Shown in pieces: positions 8,242-18,970 of a DNA stretch of 64,000 nt; positions within the stretch are counted from its first letter, which is position 1; every line of letters starts with the position of its first letter. The notes under the pieces are model-generated. The model saw only the letters and a program-made list of their open reading frames with translations, searched no databases and was not told the origin of the DNA. The stretch is from NCBI GenBank assembly GCA_036501145.1, contig DASYAV010000155.1, forward strand, positions 1-64,000. Reading direction: 5' to 3'. This stretch comes from PALSA-505 sp036501145 (GTDB taxonomy: Bacteria > Actinomycetota > Actinomycetes > Streptosporangiales > Streptosporangiaceae). The position numbers and the translations under genes are program-made.

Positions 8242-9273
8242 TCAGATGGTGAAGTAGTCCGGGCCCGCGTACTGGCCGGTGAGCTGCTTGCTCCGCTGCA
8301 TGAGCAGGTCGTTCAGCAGGCTGGAGGCGCCGATGCGGAACAGCGCCGGGGTGAGCCATTCATCACCGGCGGTCTCCCGCACGAGCACCAGGTACCGGAT
8401 CGCGTCCTTGGCGGTGCGGATCCCGCCGGCCACCTTCACCCCGACCCGCCGCCCGGTGGCCCCGGCGAAGTCGCGGGCGGCGGCCAGCATGGCGTGCGTG
8501 ACCACCGGCGTGGCGGCGGGCGACACCTTGCCGGTGGACGTCTTGATGAAATCGGCGCCGGCCAGCATGGCCAGCCAGGAGGCCCGCGACACGTTGTCCA
8601 GGGTGGCCAGCTCGCCGGTCTCCAGGATGACCTTCAGGTGGGCGCGGCCGCAGGCCTCGCGAACCGCGCGGATCTCCTCATACACCTGCCCGTAGCGGCC
8701 GGCCAGGAACGCACCCCGGTCGATCACCATGTCCACCTCGTCCGCCCCGGCGTGCACCGCGTCGGCCACATCGGCCAGCTTCACCGCCAGCGACGCCCGG
8801 CCGGACGGGAACGCGGTGGCGACCGAGGCCACCGCCACCGGGCTGCCGGCCAGTTCGCCGTGCGCCACGCCGGCCAGATCGGGGTAGACACACACCGCGG
8901 CGACCGGCGGCACCGCCGGGTCGGCCGGATCCGGGCGGAGGGCCTTGACGCACAGGTCGCGCACCTTACCCGGGGTGTCCGCGCCTTCCAGCGTGGTCAG
9001 ATCGACCATCCGGACCGCCATGGTCAGGGCCCACAGCTTGGCGTCCTTCTTGATCGACCGGGTGGCCAGGCTGGCCGTCCGCTCCTGGGTGGCGACCTGG
9101 TCGACGCCGGGCAGGCCAAGCAGCACCTGGCGCAGCGCGGTGTCGGAGATCTCGGTGCCGACGGCCCCGGCCAGCCAGGGCCGTGCGGCCACCGCCTGGA
9201 TGCCGGCGGATACGGTGCTGTCCGCGGATACAGTGCTGCCCGCGGAGGTGGGGCCGCTCGGGGAAACCTGCAC
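8242..9273 (-). CDS. deoC: Deoxyribose-phosphate aldolase
   Basis: 343 residues, longer than the 220-residue E. coli enzyme but usual for actinomycete and animal-type DeoC. The Schiff-base motif FIKTSTGKVSP and the second lysine motif VKVAGGIRTAKDA are both present, as is EVDMVIDRGAFLAG. It splits 2-deoxyribose-5-phosphate into acetaldehyde and glyceraldehyde-3-phosphate. The start is a GTG at 9273, 9 nt after the add stop, so it is the last gene of the cdd-deoA-add-deoC operon. The first 25 residues contain an in-frame 18-bp duplication (9206-9241), making two ADSTVS-like units, and are probably disordered. Confidence 0.93.
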   Translation of the reverse strand: MQVSPSGPTSAGSTVSADSTVSAGIQAVAARPWLAGAVGTEISDTALRQVLLGLPGVDQVATQERTASLATRSIKKDAKLWALTMAVRMVDLTTLEGADTPGKVRDLCVKALRPDPADPAVPPVAAVCVYPDLAGVAHGELAGSPVAVASVATAFPSGRASLAVKLADVADAVHAGADEVDMVIDRGAFLAGRYGQVYEEIRAVREACGRAHLKVILETGELATLDNVSRASWLAMLAGADFIKTSTGKVSPAATPVVTHAMLAAARDFAGATGRRVGVKVAGGIRTAKDAIRYLVLVRETAGDEWLTPALFRIGASSLLNDLLMQRSKQLTGQYAGPDYFTI

Positions 9274-9282
9274 GGTCTGAGG

Positions 9283-10404
9283 CTACCTTCCCGGGTTTCT
9301 GGCGGGCCCGGGGGCGAGCCGGACGACCGCGTCGCTGGCCGCCCTGGCCACGGCGAAGCCGGGCTTGATCACCGTGTTGATGATGTGCAGCCGCTGGTCG
9401 AACGGGGCGAACGCGCTCTTCATCGCGTTGATGGTCAGCCACTCGATGTCGGACCAGCCGTAGCCGAATGTCTCCGCTAGCGTGTGGAACTCCGACGACA
9501 GGGTGACGTCGCTCATCAGCCGGTTGTCGGTGTTCACCGTGGCCCGGAAGGACAGCTGCCGGAGCAGGCCGATCGGGTGCTCGGCGATCGACGGCGCGGC
9601 GCCGGTCTGCACGTTCGACGTGGGGCACAGCTCCAGCGGGATACGCCGGTCGCGGACGTAGCTGGCCAGCCTGCCCAGGTGCACGGTGCCGTCGGTGGAG
9701 ACCTGGATGTCGTCCACGATGCGGACACCGTGGCCGAGCCGTTCGGCACCGCACCACTGCAGCGCCTCCCAGATGGACGGCAGCCCGAAACCCTCGCCGG
9801 CGTGAATGGTGATGTGGAAGTTCTCCCGCGCCACGTACTGGAACGCGTCCAGGTGCCGGGACGGCGGGCTGCCGGCCTCCGCGCCCGCGATGTCGAACCC
9901 GACGACCCCTTCGTCCCGGTGACGCACCGCGAGCTCGGCGATCTCAAGCGAGCGGGCCGCCGTCCGCATCGCGGTCAGCAGGGCGTACACCGTGATGCCC
10001 CGGCCCTCGCTGCCCCGCCGGAACCCCTCCAGCACCGCCTCGACCACCTGGTCCAGGGTGAGGCCCCCGGCCACGTGCAGCTCGGGGGCGAACCGGACCT
10101 CGGCGTAGACGACCCCGTCGGCGGCGAGATCCTCGGCGGCCTCCGCGGCCACCCGCACCAGCGCCTCGCGGGTCTGCATGACCGCCACGGTGTGCTGGAA
10201 CGCATCCAGGTAGTACTTCAGGTGACCGCGGTTGGCGCCGCGGGTCAGCCAGCGGCCCACCTCGGCCGGGTCGGACGACGGGAGCTTGCCGTAGCCAATC
10301 TCGCTGGCCAGCTCGACCACGGTGGACGGCCGCAGCCCGCCGTCCAGGTGGTCATGCAGCAGCACCTTGGGCACGGCGCGGATTTCCTCCGTGGTCAGCG
10401 GCAT
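9283..10404 (-). CDS. add: Adenosine deaminase
   Basis: 373 residues from ATG 10404. Metal and catalytic motifs follow the family order: HDHLDGGLRP (HxH zinc ligands), GFDIAGAE, HAGEGFG (His ligand and catalytic Glu), ERLGHGVRI and TVNTDNRLMS (C-terminal Asp). It converts adenosine and deoxyadenosine to inosine and deoxyinosine, which the phosphorylase encoded at 18091 can then cleave. It lies 24 nt downstream of deoA and 9 nt upstream of deoC in one minus-strand transcription unit. Length and motifs are normal. Confidence 0.93.
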   Translation of the reverse strand: MPLTTEEIRAVPKVLLHDHLDGGLRPSTVVELASEIGYGKLPSSDPAEVGRWLTRGANRGHLKYYLDAFQHTVAVMQTREALVRVAAEAAEDLAADGVVYAEVRFAPELHVAGGLTLDQVVEAVLEGFRRGSEGRGITVYALLTAMRTAARSLEIAELAVRHRDEGVVGFDIAGAEAGSPPSRHLDAFQYVARENFHITIHAGEGFGLPSIWEALQWCGAERLGHGVRIVDDIQVSTDGTVHLGRLASYVRDRRIPLELCPTSNVQTGAAPSIAEHPIGLLRQLSFRATVNTDNRLMSDVTLSSEFHTLAETFGYGWSDIEWLTINAMKSAFAPFDQRLHIINTVIKPGFAVARAASDAVVRLAPGPARNPGR

Positions 10405-10428
10405 CTGGCCATTATTGCCGGGCCGGTG

Positions 10429-11727
10429 TCACTCCCCTGGCCTGGGGCCGATGCGCTCCAGCACCGGCGACGGCAGGTCCGGCGGCACCGCCCCGATCCC
10501 TATCGCCCCGGCCAGCGCCTGCCTGGCCCCGGCCATCCGGCCGGGATCGCTGCTGTGCAGTTCCAGCACTGGCTGCCCGCTGGTCACCCGCTCGCCCGGC
10601 TTGACCAGGCAGAGCACACCGGCCGCCGGGTCCACCGGGTCCTCCTTGCGGGCCCGGCCCGCGCCCAGCCGCCAGGCCGCGACACCGACCGCCCGGGCAT
10701 CCAGCCGGTGCAGCCAGCCGTTGCCGTCGGCGGCGACCGTCTGCTTGTGTGCCGCTTGCGGCAGCGGCGCGTCCGGATCCCCGCCCTGCGCGGCCACCAT
10801 GTCCCGGAACGTGCGCAGCGCACGCCCGTCAGCCAGCGCCGCGGCCGGGTCGCTGCCCGGCTGGCCGTCCAGCCCGGCCAGCCGGAGCATCTCGGTGGCC
10901 AGCGCGAGAGTCACCTGGACCAGGTCCTCCGGGCCCTCGCCGCGCAGCGTGGCGACCGACTCGGCCACCTCGACCGCGTTGCCGACGGCCCGGCCCAGCG
11001 GCGTGTCCATCCTGGTGAGCAGCGCGGAGGTGCGCACCCCGTGCTCGGTGCCGAGAGTGACCATGGTCTCGGCCAGTTGCCGCGCCTGATCCAGCTCGCG
11101 CATGAAAGCGCCGTCGCCGACCTTCACGTCCAGCACCAGGGCCGAGGTGCCTTCGGCGATCTTCTTCGACATGATCGAGCTGGCGATGAGCGGGATCGAC
11201 TCCACGGTGCCCGTCACGTCGCGCAGCGCGTACAGCTTGCGGTCGGCCGGCGCCAGCCCTGGCCCAGCGGCGCAGATAACACAGCCGGTCTCGCTGAGCA
11301 CCGCGGCCATCTCGGCCGGCGTCAGGGCGGCCCGCCAGCCCGGGATCGCCTCCAGCTTGTCCAGGGTGCCGCCGGTGTGGCCCAGCCCGCGGCCGGACAG
11401 CTGCGGCACCGCGGCACCGCAGCTGGCCACCAGCGGCGCGAGGATCAGCGAGACCTTGTCGCCGACCCCGCCGGTGGAGTGCTTGTCCACCGTCGGCCGG
11501 GTCAGCTGGCCGAGGTCCAGCCGGTCGCCGGAGTCGACCATGGCCGCGGTCCAGGTGCGCAGCTCGCGCTGGCCGAGCCCGCGGAAGAAGACCGCCATCA
11601 GCAGCGCGGCCACCTGCTCGTCCGGGATCCCGCCGCCGGCGTAGCCGGAGATCAGCGAGCGGATGTCCTCGTCGGCCAGCTGCCGCCCGTCCCGCTTGGC
11701 CAGGATCAGGTCGATGACGTCAGCCAC
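10429..11727 (-). CDS. deoA: Thymidine phosphorylase
   Basis: 432 residues with the GTG at 11727 chosen. The protein then begins VADVIDLILAKRDG, the normal family N-terminus, a GAGAGGGG site lies upstream, and the start overlaps the cdd stop by 8 nt. An upstream in-frame extension to 11796 is Arg/Pro-rich and unlike the family. Motifs are VDKHSTGGVGDKVSL (phosphate/nucleoside binding) and LSGRGLGHTGGTLDKLE. It cleaves thymidine and deoxyuridine with phosphate to deoxyribose-1-phosphate plus base. It is coupled to cytidine deaminase upstream, so deoxycytidine can be routed through deoxyuridine. Confidence 0.94.
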   Translation of the reverse strand: MADVIDLILAKRDGRQLADEDIRSLISGYAGGGIPDEQVAALLMAVFFRGLGQRELRTWTAAMVDSGDRLDLGQLTRPTVDKHSTGGVGDKVSLILAPLVASCGAAVPQLSGRGLGHTGGTLDKLEAIPGWRAALTPAEMAAVLSETGCVICAAGPGLAPADRKLYALRDVTGTVESIPLIASSIMSKKIAEGTSALVLDVKVGDGAFMRELDQARQLAETMVTLGTEHGVRTSALLTRMDTPLGRAVGNAVEVAESVATLRGEGPEDLVQVTLALATEMLRLAGLDGQPGSDPAAALADGRALRTFRDMVAAQGGDPDAPLPQAAHKQTVAADGNGWLHRLDARAVGVAAWRLGAGRARKEDPVDPAAGVLCLVKPGERVTSGQPVLELHSSDPGRMAGARQALAGAIGIGAVPPDLPSPVLERIGPRPGE

Positions 11728-12208
11728 CGCCTGGCCCCTCTCCCGGCCGCGCGTCCTGGGCCTCGGGCGGCGCGTCCCGCCGCTCGGCCAGGTCACCGGC
11801 GCCGAAGGCGGCGGGCAGCAGGCGGCTCAGCTGCTGCGGGCCGTCCTCGGTGTCCACCAGCAGCGCCGGCCCGCCCGCCTCGAGCAGGAGCTGGCGGCAC
11901 CGGCCGCAGGGCAGCAGCGGCCGGCCGTCCGCGGCGACCACGCTGACCGCGGCCAGCGCCGGGATGCCATTCTCTGTGTCCGCGCCCTGGGGCGGGCCGC
12001 CTGCGTGCAAGGCGGACACCAGGCCGCATTCGGCGCACAGCGTGAGCCCGTAGGACGCGTTCTCCACGTTGCAGCCGGTCACCAGCCGGCCGCCGGTGGT
12101 CAGCCCGGCCGCGCCGACCCGCAGCCTCGAATACGGCGCGTAGGCGCGTGCTGCTGCCTCGGTGGCCGTGGCCCGCAGCCCGTCCCAGTCGATCGGCTCG
12201 CCCGCCAT
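11720..12208 (-). CDS. cdd: Cytidine deaminase
   Basis: 162 residues from ATG 12208 with GGGAGG about 8 nt upstream. The zinc site is visible as NASYGLTLCAECG (catalytic Glu after Cys-Ala) and LPCGRCRQLL. The N-terminal YAPYSRLRVGAA is the usual substrate loop. It deaminates cytidine and deoxycytidine to uridine and deoxyuridine. A Gly/Pro/Glu tail of about 25 residues extends the 130-residue core. First gene of the minus-strand salvage operon, divergent from the nucleoside transporter across a 236-bp intergenic region that must hold both promoters. Confidence 0.93.
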   Translation of the reverse strand: MAGEPIDWDGLRATATEAAARAYAPYSRLRVGAAGLTTGGRLVTGCNVENASYGLTLCAECGLVSALHAGGPPQGADTENGIPALAAVSVVAADGRPLLPCGRCRQLLLEAGGPALLVDTEDGPQQLSRLLPAAFGAGDLAERRDAPPEAQDARPGEGPGGG

Positions 12209-12444
12209 CCGCGCACCTCCCGCCGGGGAGCGTAGCAGCCTGGTCTCCTTCAGGGCCGGCCCGTGACGGGGCAGGCAAAGCGAGCGATTTTCAGAACAAT
12301 CGATCCGTGAGTCTCGATTTGGCAACAGCACGGTTGAAGAAGTGCCCGGTTCTTCCCCGCTGACGTGAAACGGGTCTAGCCTGCGGGCAGCCAGCGCATA
12401 GGGCGGAACGGGACTCCGGCAGCTGGCCATTGAAGGAGGTAACG
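12209..12444. promoter_or_regulatory. Divergent promoter region between cdd operon and nucleoside transporter operon
   Basis: 236 bp between two outward-facing starts. It is noticeably A/T-richer than its surroundings near 12285-12340. I see no clean -35/-10 pair or strong palindrome. Shine-Dalgarno sites are clear on both sides (GGGAGG for cdd; AAGGAGGT at 12433-12440 for the lipoprotein gene). Confidence 0.5.
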
Positions 12445-13599
12445 GTGAGAGGGACCATCAGGGTGGTCGCGGCGGTCAGTGTCGCGGCGCTGCTGGCTGC
12501 GGGGTGTGCCAGCGCCTCCAAGCCGGGTTCGTCCGGCGGCTCGTCGTCGAGCTCAGGCGGCTCCGCATCCACGGCGGGCAAATTTCTCGGGTGCATGGTG
12601 ACCGACACCGGCGGCATCGACGACCGGTCGTTCAATGCCTCGTCCTGGCAAGGCATGCAGGAGGCGCAGTCCGCCGACCCGAGCAAGGTCTCGGTCAAGT
12701 ACCTGCAGTCCAGTTCGACGGCAGACTACGCGCCGAACATCAGCGCGTTCATCGGCAAGAAGTGCGGGATCATCGTCACGGTCGGGTTCCTGATGGCCGG
12801 GGCCACCGGCACCGCGGCCACCAGCAACACGAGCGCGAAGTTCGCGATCGTGGACTGCGCGATCGCGACGGTCAACTGCCCCACCACGTCCTCGGGGAAG
12901 GCCTCCAAGCCGCCGTCCAACGTGGATTCCCTGGTGTTCAACACCGTCCAGGACGGGTTCCTCGGCGGTTACCTGGCCGCGGGTATGTCGAAGACGGGGA
13001 AGGTGGCCACGTTCGGCGGGGACAAGATCCCGACGGTGACCATCTACATGGATGGCTTCTGGGACGGGGTGCAGTACTACAACCAGCAGAACCACAAGCA
13101 CGTGGCCGTGCTGGGCTGGAACGAGCAGTCGCAGAGCGGTGAGTTCACCAACAGCTTCACCAACCTGACCATGGGGCAGACGATCACCCAGCAGTTCATC
13201 AACGAGGGTGCGGACGTCATCTTCCCGGTGGCCGGTGGTGTCGGCCTGGGTGCGGCCAAGGCCGTGCAGAACGCGGACACCGCGGCCGGCACCCAGAAGG
13301 TGAACATGGAGTGGGTGGACACCGACGGCTGCGTGAGCGCGGCGCAGTACTGCAAGTACTTCATCACCAGCGTGGAGAAGGGTATCCAGACCGCGGTGAA
13401 GACCGCGGTCACGGCCGCCTCCAACGGCACATTCAAGGGCGGCACCTACGTCGGGACGCTGGCCAACGGCGGCGTTACCCTGGCTCCTTACCACGACTTC
13501 GCCAGCAAGGTCCCGTCCACTCTGCAGTCCCAGATCAACACCATCAAGTCCGAGATCATCAGCGGCAAGATCAAACCGGCCACGAAGAGCCCCGTGTAA
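12445..13599 (+). CDS. BMP-family nucleoside-binding lipoprotein (ABC transporter)
   Basis: 384 residues from a GTG at 12445, just after AAGGAGGT. A lipoprotein signal ends in LLAAGCASA (Cys at about residue 18), followed by a Ser/Gly linker. The mature part has the BMP/PnrA pattern: TDTGGIDDRSFNASSWQG near the start, AAGMSKTGKVATFGG in the middle and a late IFPVAGGVGLGAAK. BMP proteins bind purine or pyrimidine nucleosides outside the membrane and hand them to the permeases. Its gene heads the transporter operon. A strong hairpin at 13611-13651 separates it from the ATPase gene and may raise its own mRNA level. Confidence 0.92.
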   Translation: MRGTIRVVAAVSVAALLAAGCASASKPGSSGGSSSSSGGSASTAGKFLGCMVTDTGGIDDRSFNASSWQGMQEAQSADPSKVSVKYLQSSSTADYAPNISAFIGKKCGIIVTVGFLMAGATGTAATSNTSAKFAIVDCAIATVNCPTTSSGKASKPPSNVDSLVFNTVQDGFLGGYLAAGMSKTGKVATFGGDKIPTVTIYMDGFWDGVQYYNQQNHKHVAVLGWNEQSQSGEFTNSFTNLTMGQTITQQFINEGADVIFPVAGGVGLGAAKAVQNADTAAGTQKVNMEWVDTDGCVSAAQYCKYFITSVEKGIQTAVKTAVTAASNGTFKGGTYVGTLANGGVTLAPYHDFASKVPSTLQSQINTIKSEIISGKIKPATKSPV

Positions 13600-13610
13600 A
13601 CCCGCTCTTA

Positions 13611-13651
13611 CCGGCTGGGCCGGGCCGCCGAGGGCGGCCCGGCCCAGCCGG
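13611..13651 (+). terminator. Intercistronic hairpin after the BMP gene (attenuator or mRNA stabiliser)
   Basis: Arms 13611-13627 and 13635-13651 are perfectly complementary over 17 bp. Two more C-G pairs extend the stem to 19 bp with a 3-nt GAG loop. No T-run follows, so it is more likely a 3' stabiliser or partial terminator that favours the binding-protein message over the downstream ATPase/permease message. Confidence 0.75.
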
Positions 13652-13710
13652 AGGCATATTGGTGCCCACACGAGTTGGTGCCCGCAAGCACGGCACAGAC
13701 AGGGACGGCC

Positions 13711-15419
<1,709 letters not shown>

Positions 15420-15423
<4 letters not shown>

Positions 15424-16772
15424 GCGACGACGTCAGCGACCGGCCGCCAGCGCCCGGCCAGCCCGAGCCGACGGCGGGCTCCGGGGCGGACCCGGGCACC
15501 CAGCCGGGGGCGGGCCTCACCGGGCGGGAGCCCGGCGGCCGCAGCCCGCTGCGCGGCCTGGGCCGGGCCATCCTGGACTCGATCCTGGAGGGCAGCCCGA
15601 CCGTCACCACCACGCTGGCCTTCATCGCCGCCCTGGTAATCGGCGCGCTGGTCATCGCGTTCAGCAACCCGACCGTGCTGCACTACTGGAACAGCTTCTT
15701 CGCCGCGCCCGGCACGGCCATATCAAGCACCTGGGACTCGATCGCCGCCGCCTATTCGGCCATGTTCGAGGGGGCGATCTTCAACCCACACACGATCGCC
15801 GCCGCGGCCAACGGCACCGGCTCGGTCGGCGCCATCTTCTACCCGCTGTCCCAGACCACGGCCCAGGCCACCCCGCTGATCCTCACTGGCCTGTCGGTGG
15901 CGCTGGCGTTCCGGGCCGGGCTGTTCAACATCGGTGCGGCCAGCCAGTGGATCGGCGGTGCGATCGTCGTCACCTGGCTGGGTTTCGGGGTCAGCCTGCC
16001 GCCGGTCATCCACGTGATCGTCTGCCTGGCCGGCGGATTCGCGGGTGGTGCGGTGATGGGCTGGCTGGTCGGCGCGCTCAAGGCGCGGACCGGGGCACAC
16101 GAGGTGATCGTCACGATCATGCTCAACTACGTGATGTACGACGTGCTGTCCTACCTGCTCGGCACGCCGAAGGCGCTGCAACTGCCGCACCAGGCCGACC
16201 TGATCAGCCCGGGCATCGCCGCCAACGCTCAGCTACCGCACGTCGGCGGGCCCGCACCACAGGTCGGGGTCGGGTTCCTGATCGCGATCGCCGCCGCCAT
16301 CGCCATGTGGTGGTTGCTGGCCCGCAGCACCACCGGCTTTCAGTTCCGCACCGTCGGGGCGAACCCGAGCGCCGCCCGCACCGCGGGCATGAGCGTGGAG
16401 AAGACCTGGGTGCTGGCCATGCTGCTGGCCGGCGGCCTGGCCGGGCTCAGCGGCGCGGTGACCACGCAGGGCGTGTTCTACAACCTCAACAGCCAGAGCT
16501 ACGGCAGCTACGGCATCAACGGCATCACGGTCGCGCTGCTCGGCCGGGCGAAACCGCTCGGCACCGTGCTGGCTGCGCTGCTGTTCGGGGCGCTGGAGGC
16601 CGGCGGCACGGTGATGGAGGCCGCCACCACGGTGCCCATCGACATCGTCGAAGTGCTGCAGGGCCTGATCGTGCTGTTCGTGGCGGCACCGCTGATGATC
16701 AGGGCGGTGTTCCGGCTGCGCGCGGCGCAGAGCACCGGCATGGAGGCCGTGGCTAAGGGGTGGAACGGATGA
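15420..16772 (+). CDS. Nucleoside ABC transporter permease 1
   Basis: 450 residues. A 45-residue Pro/Gly-rich cytoplasmic N-terminus precedes about nine hydrophobic segments in the BPD_transp_2 pattern. The family motif GANPSAARTAGM is present at about residue 320, followed by LAGGLAGLSGA. It is the first of a heterodimeric permease pair of the BmpA-NupABC type. It overlaps the ATPase gene upstream and the second permease downstream by 4 nt each, so all three are coupled. Substrate is inferred from the surrounding nucleoside-salvage genes. Confidence 0.9.
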
Positions 16773-18049
16773 CCGCGCTCGCCACCACCCTCCGGGCCCC
16801 GGTCACCATCAACCGCAGATATGTCACCGGCGCGGTGTTCGTGCTGTTCGGGCTGGTGAACATCCTGGTGTTCGGCCAGTTCGCGCACAAAGGCGACGCC
16901 GGGTTCCAGTTCGCGCTGCCCGGGACCACCGGAAACCCACCGGTCCTGCACGTGCCCGCGGGACCGGCCTGCTTCGTCCTGGGCGCGCTGACAATACTGA
17001 TCGGCCTGGGCCGCGTGGCCTTCGAGCAGCCGGTCTGGCTCCGGCGGCTGGGCATCGGCGCGGTGCTGCTCTTCTTCACCCTCTCGCTGCTGATGTGGTC
17101 GGACGTTGGCACCTGGGCCAACGACATCCCGATCAACGTGGTGAGCCTGCTGCAGGCCACGCTGGCCGGCTCGATCCCGCTGATCCTGGGCGCCCTGGCC
17201 GGGTGCATGGGCGAACGCGCCGGAGTCATCAACATCGCGATCGAGGGCCAGCTGCTGCTCGGTGCGTTCACCGCCGCGATCGTCACCAGCACCGTCGGCG
17301 GCGTGTGGGTCGGGCTAGTCAGCGGTTCAGTGGGCGGCGGCCTGGTGGGCGCCCTGCTGGCGCTGTTCGCGATCCGCTTCTTCGTTGACCAGATCGTGCT
17401 GGGCGTAGTGCTCAACCTGCTGGTCAGCGGGTTCACCGGGTTTCTCTACGACCGGCTGATGGTGACCAACGCCAACACGTACAACAACGCCGGCACCTTC
17501 GGCCCCATCAAAATCCCGGGGCTGGGCAGCATCCCGGTCATCGGGCCGATCTTCTTCGACTCGACGATCTTCCTGTACATCACCTACGCCGCCATCATCG
17601 CCGTCCAGGTCGGGCTGTTCAGCACCCGCTGGGGCCTGCGGGTGCGTGCGGTGGGCGAACACCCGACCGCCGCCGACACCGTCGGCATCAAGGTGCTGGG
17701 CATCAGGTACGGCAACCTCATCATGGGTGGCATGCTCGCCGGGATCGGCGGCGCCTACCTGACGATCGGCTCGGTGGGCACGTTCAGCAAGGACATGTCA
17801 TCCGGGCTGGGTTACATCGCTCTGGCGGCGATGATCTTCGGCCGGTGGCGGCCGCTCGGCGCCACCATGGCGGCGCTGCTGTTCGGCTTCACCGGGGCGC
17901 TGCAGAGCTTCCTGGGCAGCATCACCGTGCCGATCTCGCCGTTCCTGCTGAACATGCTGCCGTACGTGGCCACGATCATCGCCGTGGCCGGGCTGGTGGG
18001 CAGGGTCCGGGCGCCTGCCGCCGACGGCAAACCCTACTCGCGGGCATGA
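16769..18049 (+). CDS. Nucleoside ABC transporter permease 2
   Basis: 426 residues. The ATG at 16769 (ATGA overlap with the previous stop) is preferred over a GTG 9 nt upstream because AAGGGG lies 8 nt before it. It has about ten hydrophobic segments. The family motifs are GERAGVINIAIEGQLLLGAF in the first half and GEHPTAADTVGIKVLGIRYG in the second. It partners the preceding permease to form the membrane channel for nucleosides. The purine nucleoside phosphorylase gene follows after 41 nt. Confidence 0.9.
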   Translation: MTALATTLRAPVTINRRYVTGAVFVLFGLVNILVFGQFAHKGDAGFQFALPGTTGNPPVLHVPAGPACFVLGALTILIGLGRVAFEQPVWLRRLGIGAVLLFFTLSLLMWSDVGTWANDIPINVVSLLQATLAGSIPLILGALAGCMGERAGVINIAIEGQLLLGAFTAAIVTSTVGGVWVGLVSGSVGGGLVGALLALFAIRFFVDQIVLGVVLNLLVSGFTGFLYDRLMVTNANTYNNAGTFGPIKIPGLGSIPVIGPIFFDSTIFLYITYAAIIAVQVGLFSTRWGLRVRAVGEHPTAADTVGIKVLGIRYGNLIMGGMLAGIGGAYLTIGSVGTFSKDMSSGLGYIALAAMIFGRWRPLGATMAALLFGFTGALQSFLGSITVPISPFLLNMLPYVATIIAVAGLVGRVRAPAADGKPYSRA

Positions 18050-18090
18050 TGCCGCCGGGCCGGCGGCCAGGCGTGTGACAGCATCGGGCC

Positions 18091-18969
18091 ATGAACACTG
18101 AGCGTGCCGCCGGGCCGACCGGCACCGAGCCTCTTGCCGCCGGGCCAGCCGGCGCCGAGCCGTTCGCGGCCGCCGCGGCGAGTGCGCGGCGGCTGGCCGC
18201 CGGAACCGGTGTGGAGCGGCACGACGTGGCCGTGGTGCTCGGCTCCGGCTGGACCCCGGCGGCGGCAGCGATCGGGCCGGTCACCGCGGAGGTGCCGGTG
18301 ACCAGCCTGGGTGGTTTCCCGGCTCCGACCGTGGCCGGGCATGCCGGGCTGGTCCGCTCCGTGCGGGCGGGCAGCGTGGCGGTGCTGGTGTTCCTCGGCC
18401 GCGCGCACCTGTACGAGGGGCACTCACCGGCCACCGTGGTGCACGGCGTGCGTACGGCGATCGCCGCGGGCTGCCGGGTTATCGTGCTGACCAACGCGGC
18501 CGGCGGGATCAGCGGATACCCGGTCGGCCAGCCGGTCCTGCTCAGCGACCACCTGAACCTGACCGGCCGGTCGCCCCTGGCCGGCCCGCCCCCGCCCGAG
18601 GGGTACCCGGGCCGGTTCGCCGACCTCACCGAGACCTATTCGCAGCGGCTGCGCGGCCTGGCCATGAAGGCGGACTCGCAGCTTCCGGACGGCGTCTACG
18701 CCGGGCTGCCCGGCCCGCACTATGAGACGCCCGCCGAGATCCACATGCTGCAGAAGCTTGGCGCCGACATGGTCGGCATGTCCACCGTGCTGGAGGCGAT
18801 CGCCGCGCGCCACCTGGGCGCCGAGGTACTGGGCATCTCGCTGGTCACCAACCCCGCGGCCGGCCTCGGCGCCGGGACGCTGGACCATGCCGAGGTGGTG
18901 TCCGCGGGCCAGGCCGCCGCGGGGCGGATGGGTGACCTGCTGGCCGCGATCCTGCCACGGGCCTGCTGA
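18091..18969 (+). CDS. punA: Purine nucleoside phosphorylase (trimeric type)
   Basis: 292 residues. Motifs of the PNP/MTAP family: VVLGSGW (phosphate loop), LGRAHLYEGH, VLTNAAGGIS and GPHYETPAEIHMLQ. It cleaves inosine and guanosine (and deoxy forms) with phosphate to base plus (deoxy)ribose-1-phosphate. It complements adenosine deaminase on the opposite strand. The first 30 residues contain a repeated AGPxGxEP unit and are likely disordered. The phosphosugar mutase gene begins 1 nt after its stop, so sugar-1-phosphate can be passed directly on. Confidence 0.92.
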   Translation: MNTERAAGPTGTEPLAAGPAGAEPFAAAAASARRLAAGTGVERHDVAVVLGSGWTPAAAAIGPVTAEVPVTSLGGFPAPTVAGHAGLVRSVRAGSVAVLVFLGRAHLYEGHSPATVVHGVRTAIAAGCRVIVLTNAAGGISGYPVGQPVLLSDHLNLTGRSPLAGPPPPEGYPGRFADLTETYSQRLRGLAMKADSQLPDGVYAGLPGPHYETPAEIHMLQKLGADMVGMSTVLEAIAARHLGAEVLGISLVTNPAAGLGAGTLDHAEVVSAGQAAAGRMGDLLAAILPRAC

Positions 18970-18970
18970 C

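Noticed and set aside
11728..11796. Longer N-terminus for thymidine phosphorylase
   Set aside because: The extra 23 residues are Arg/Pro-rich and lie inside cdd; the GTG at 11727 gives the family N-terminus.
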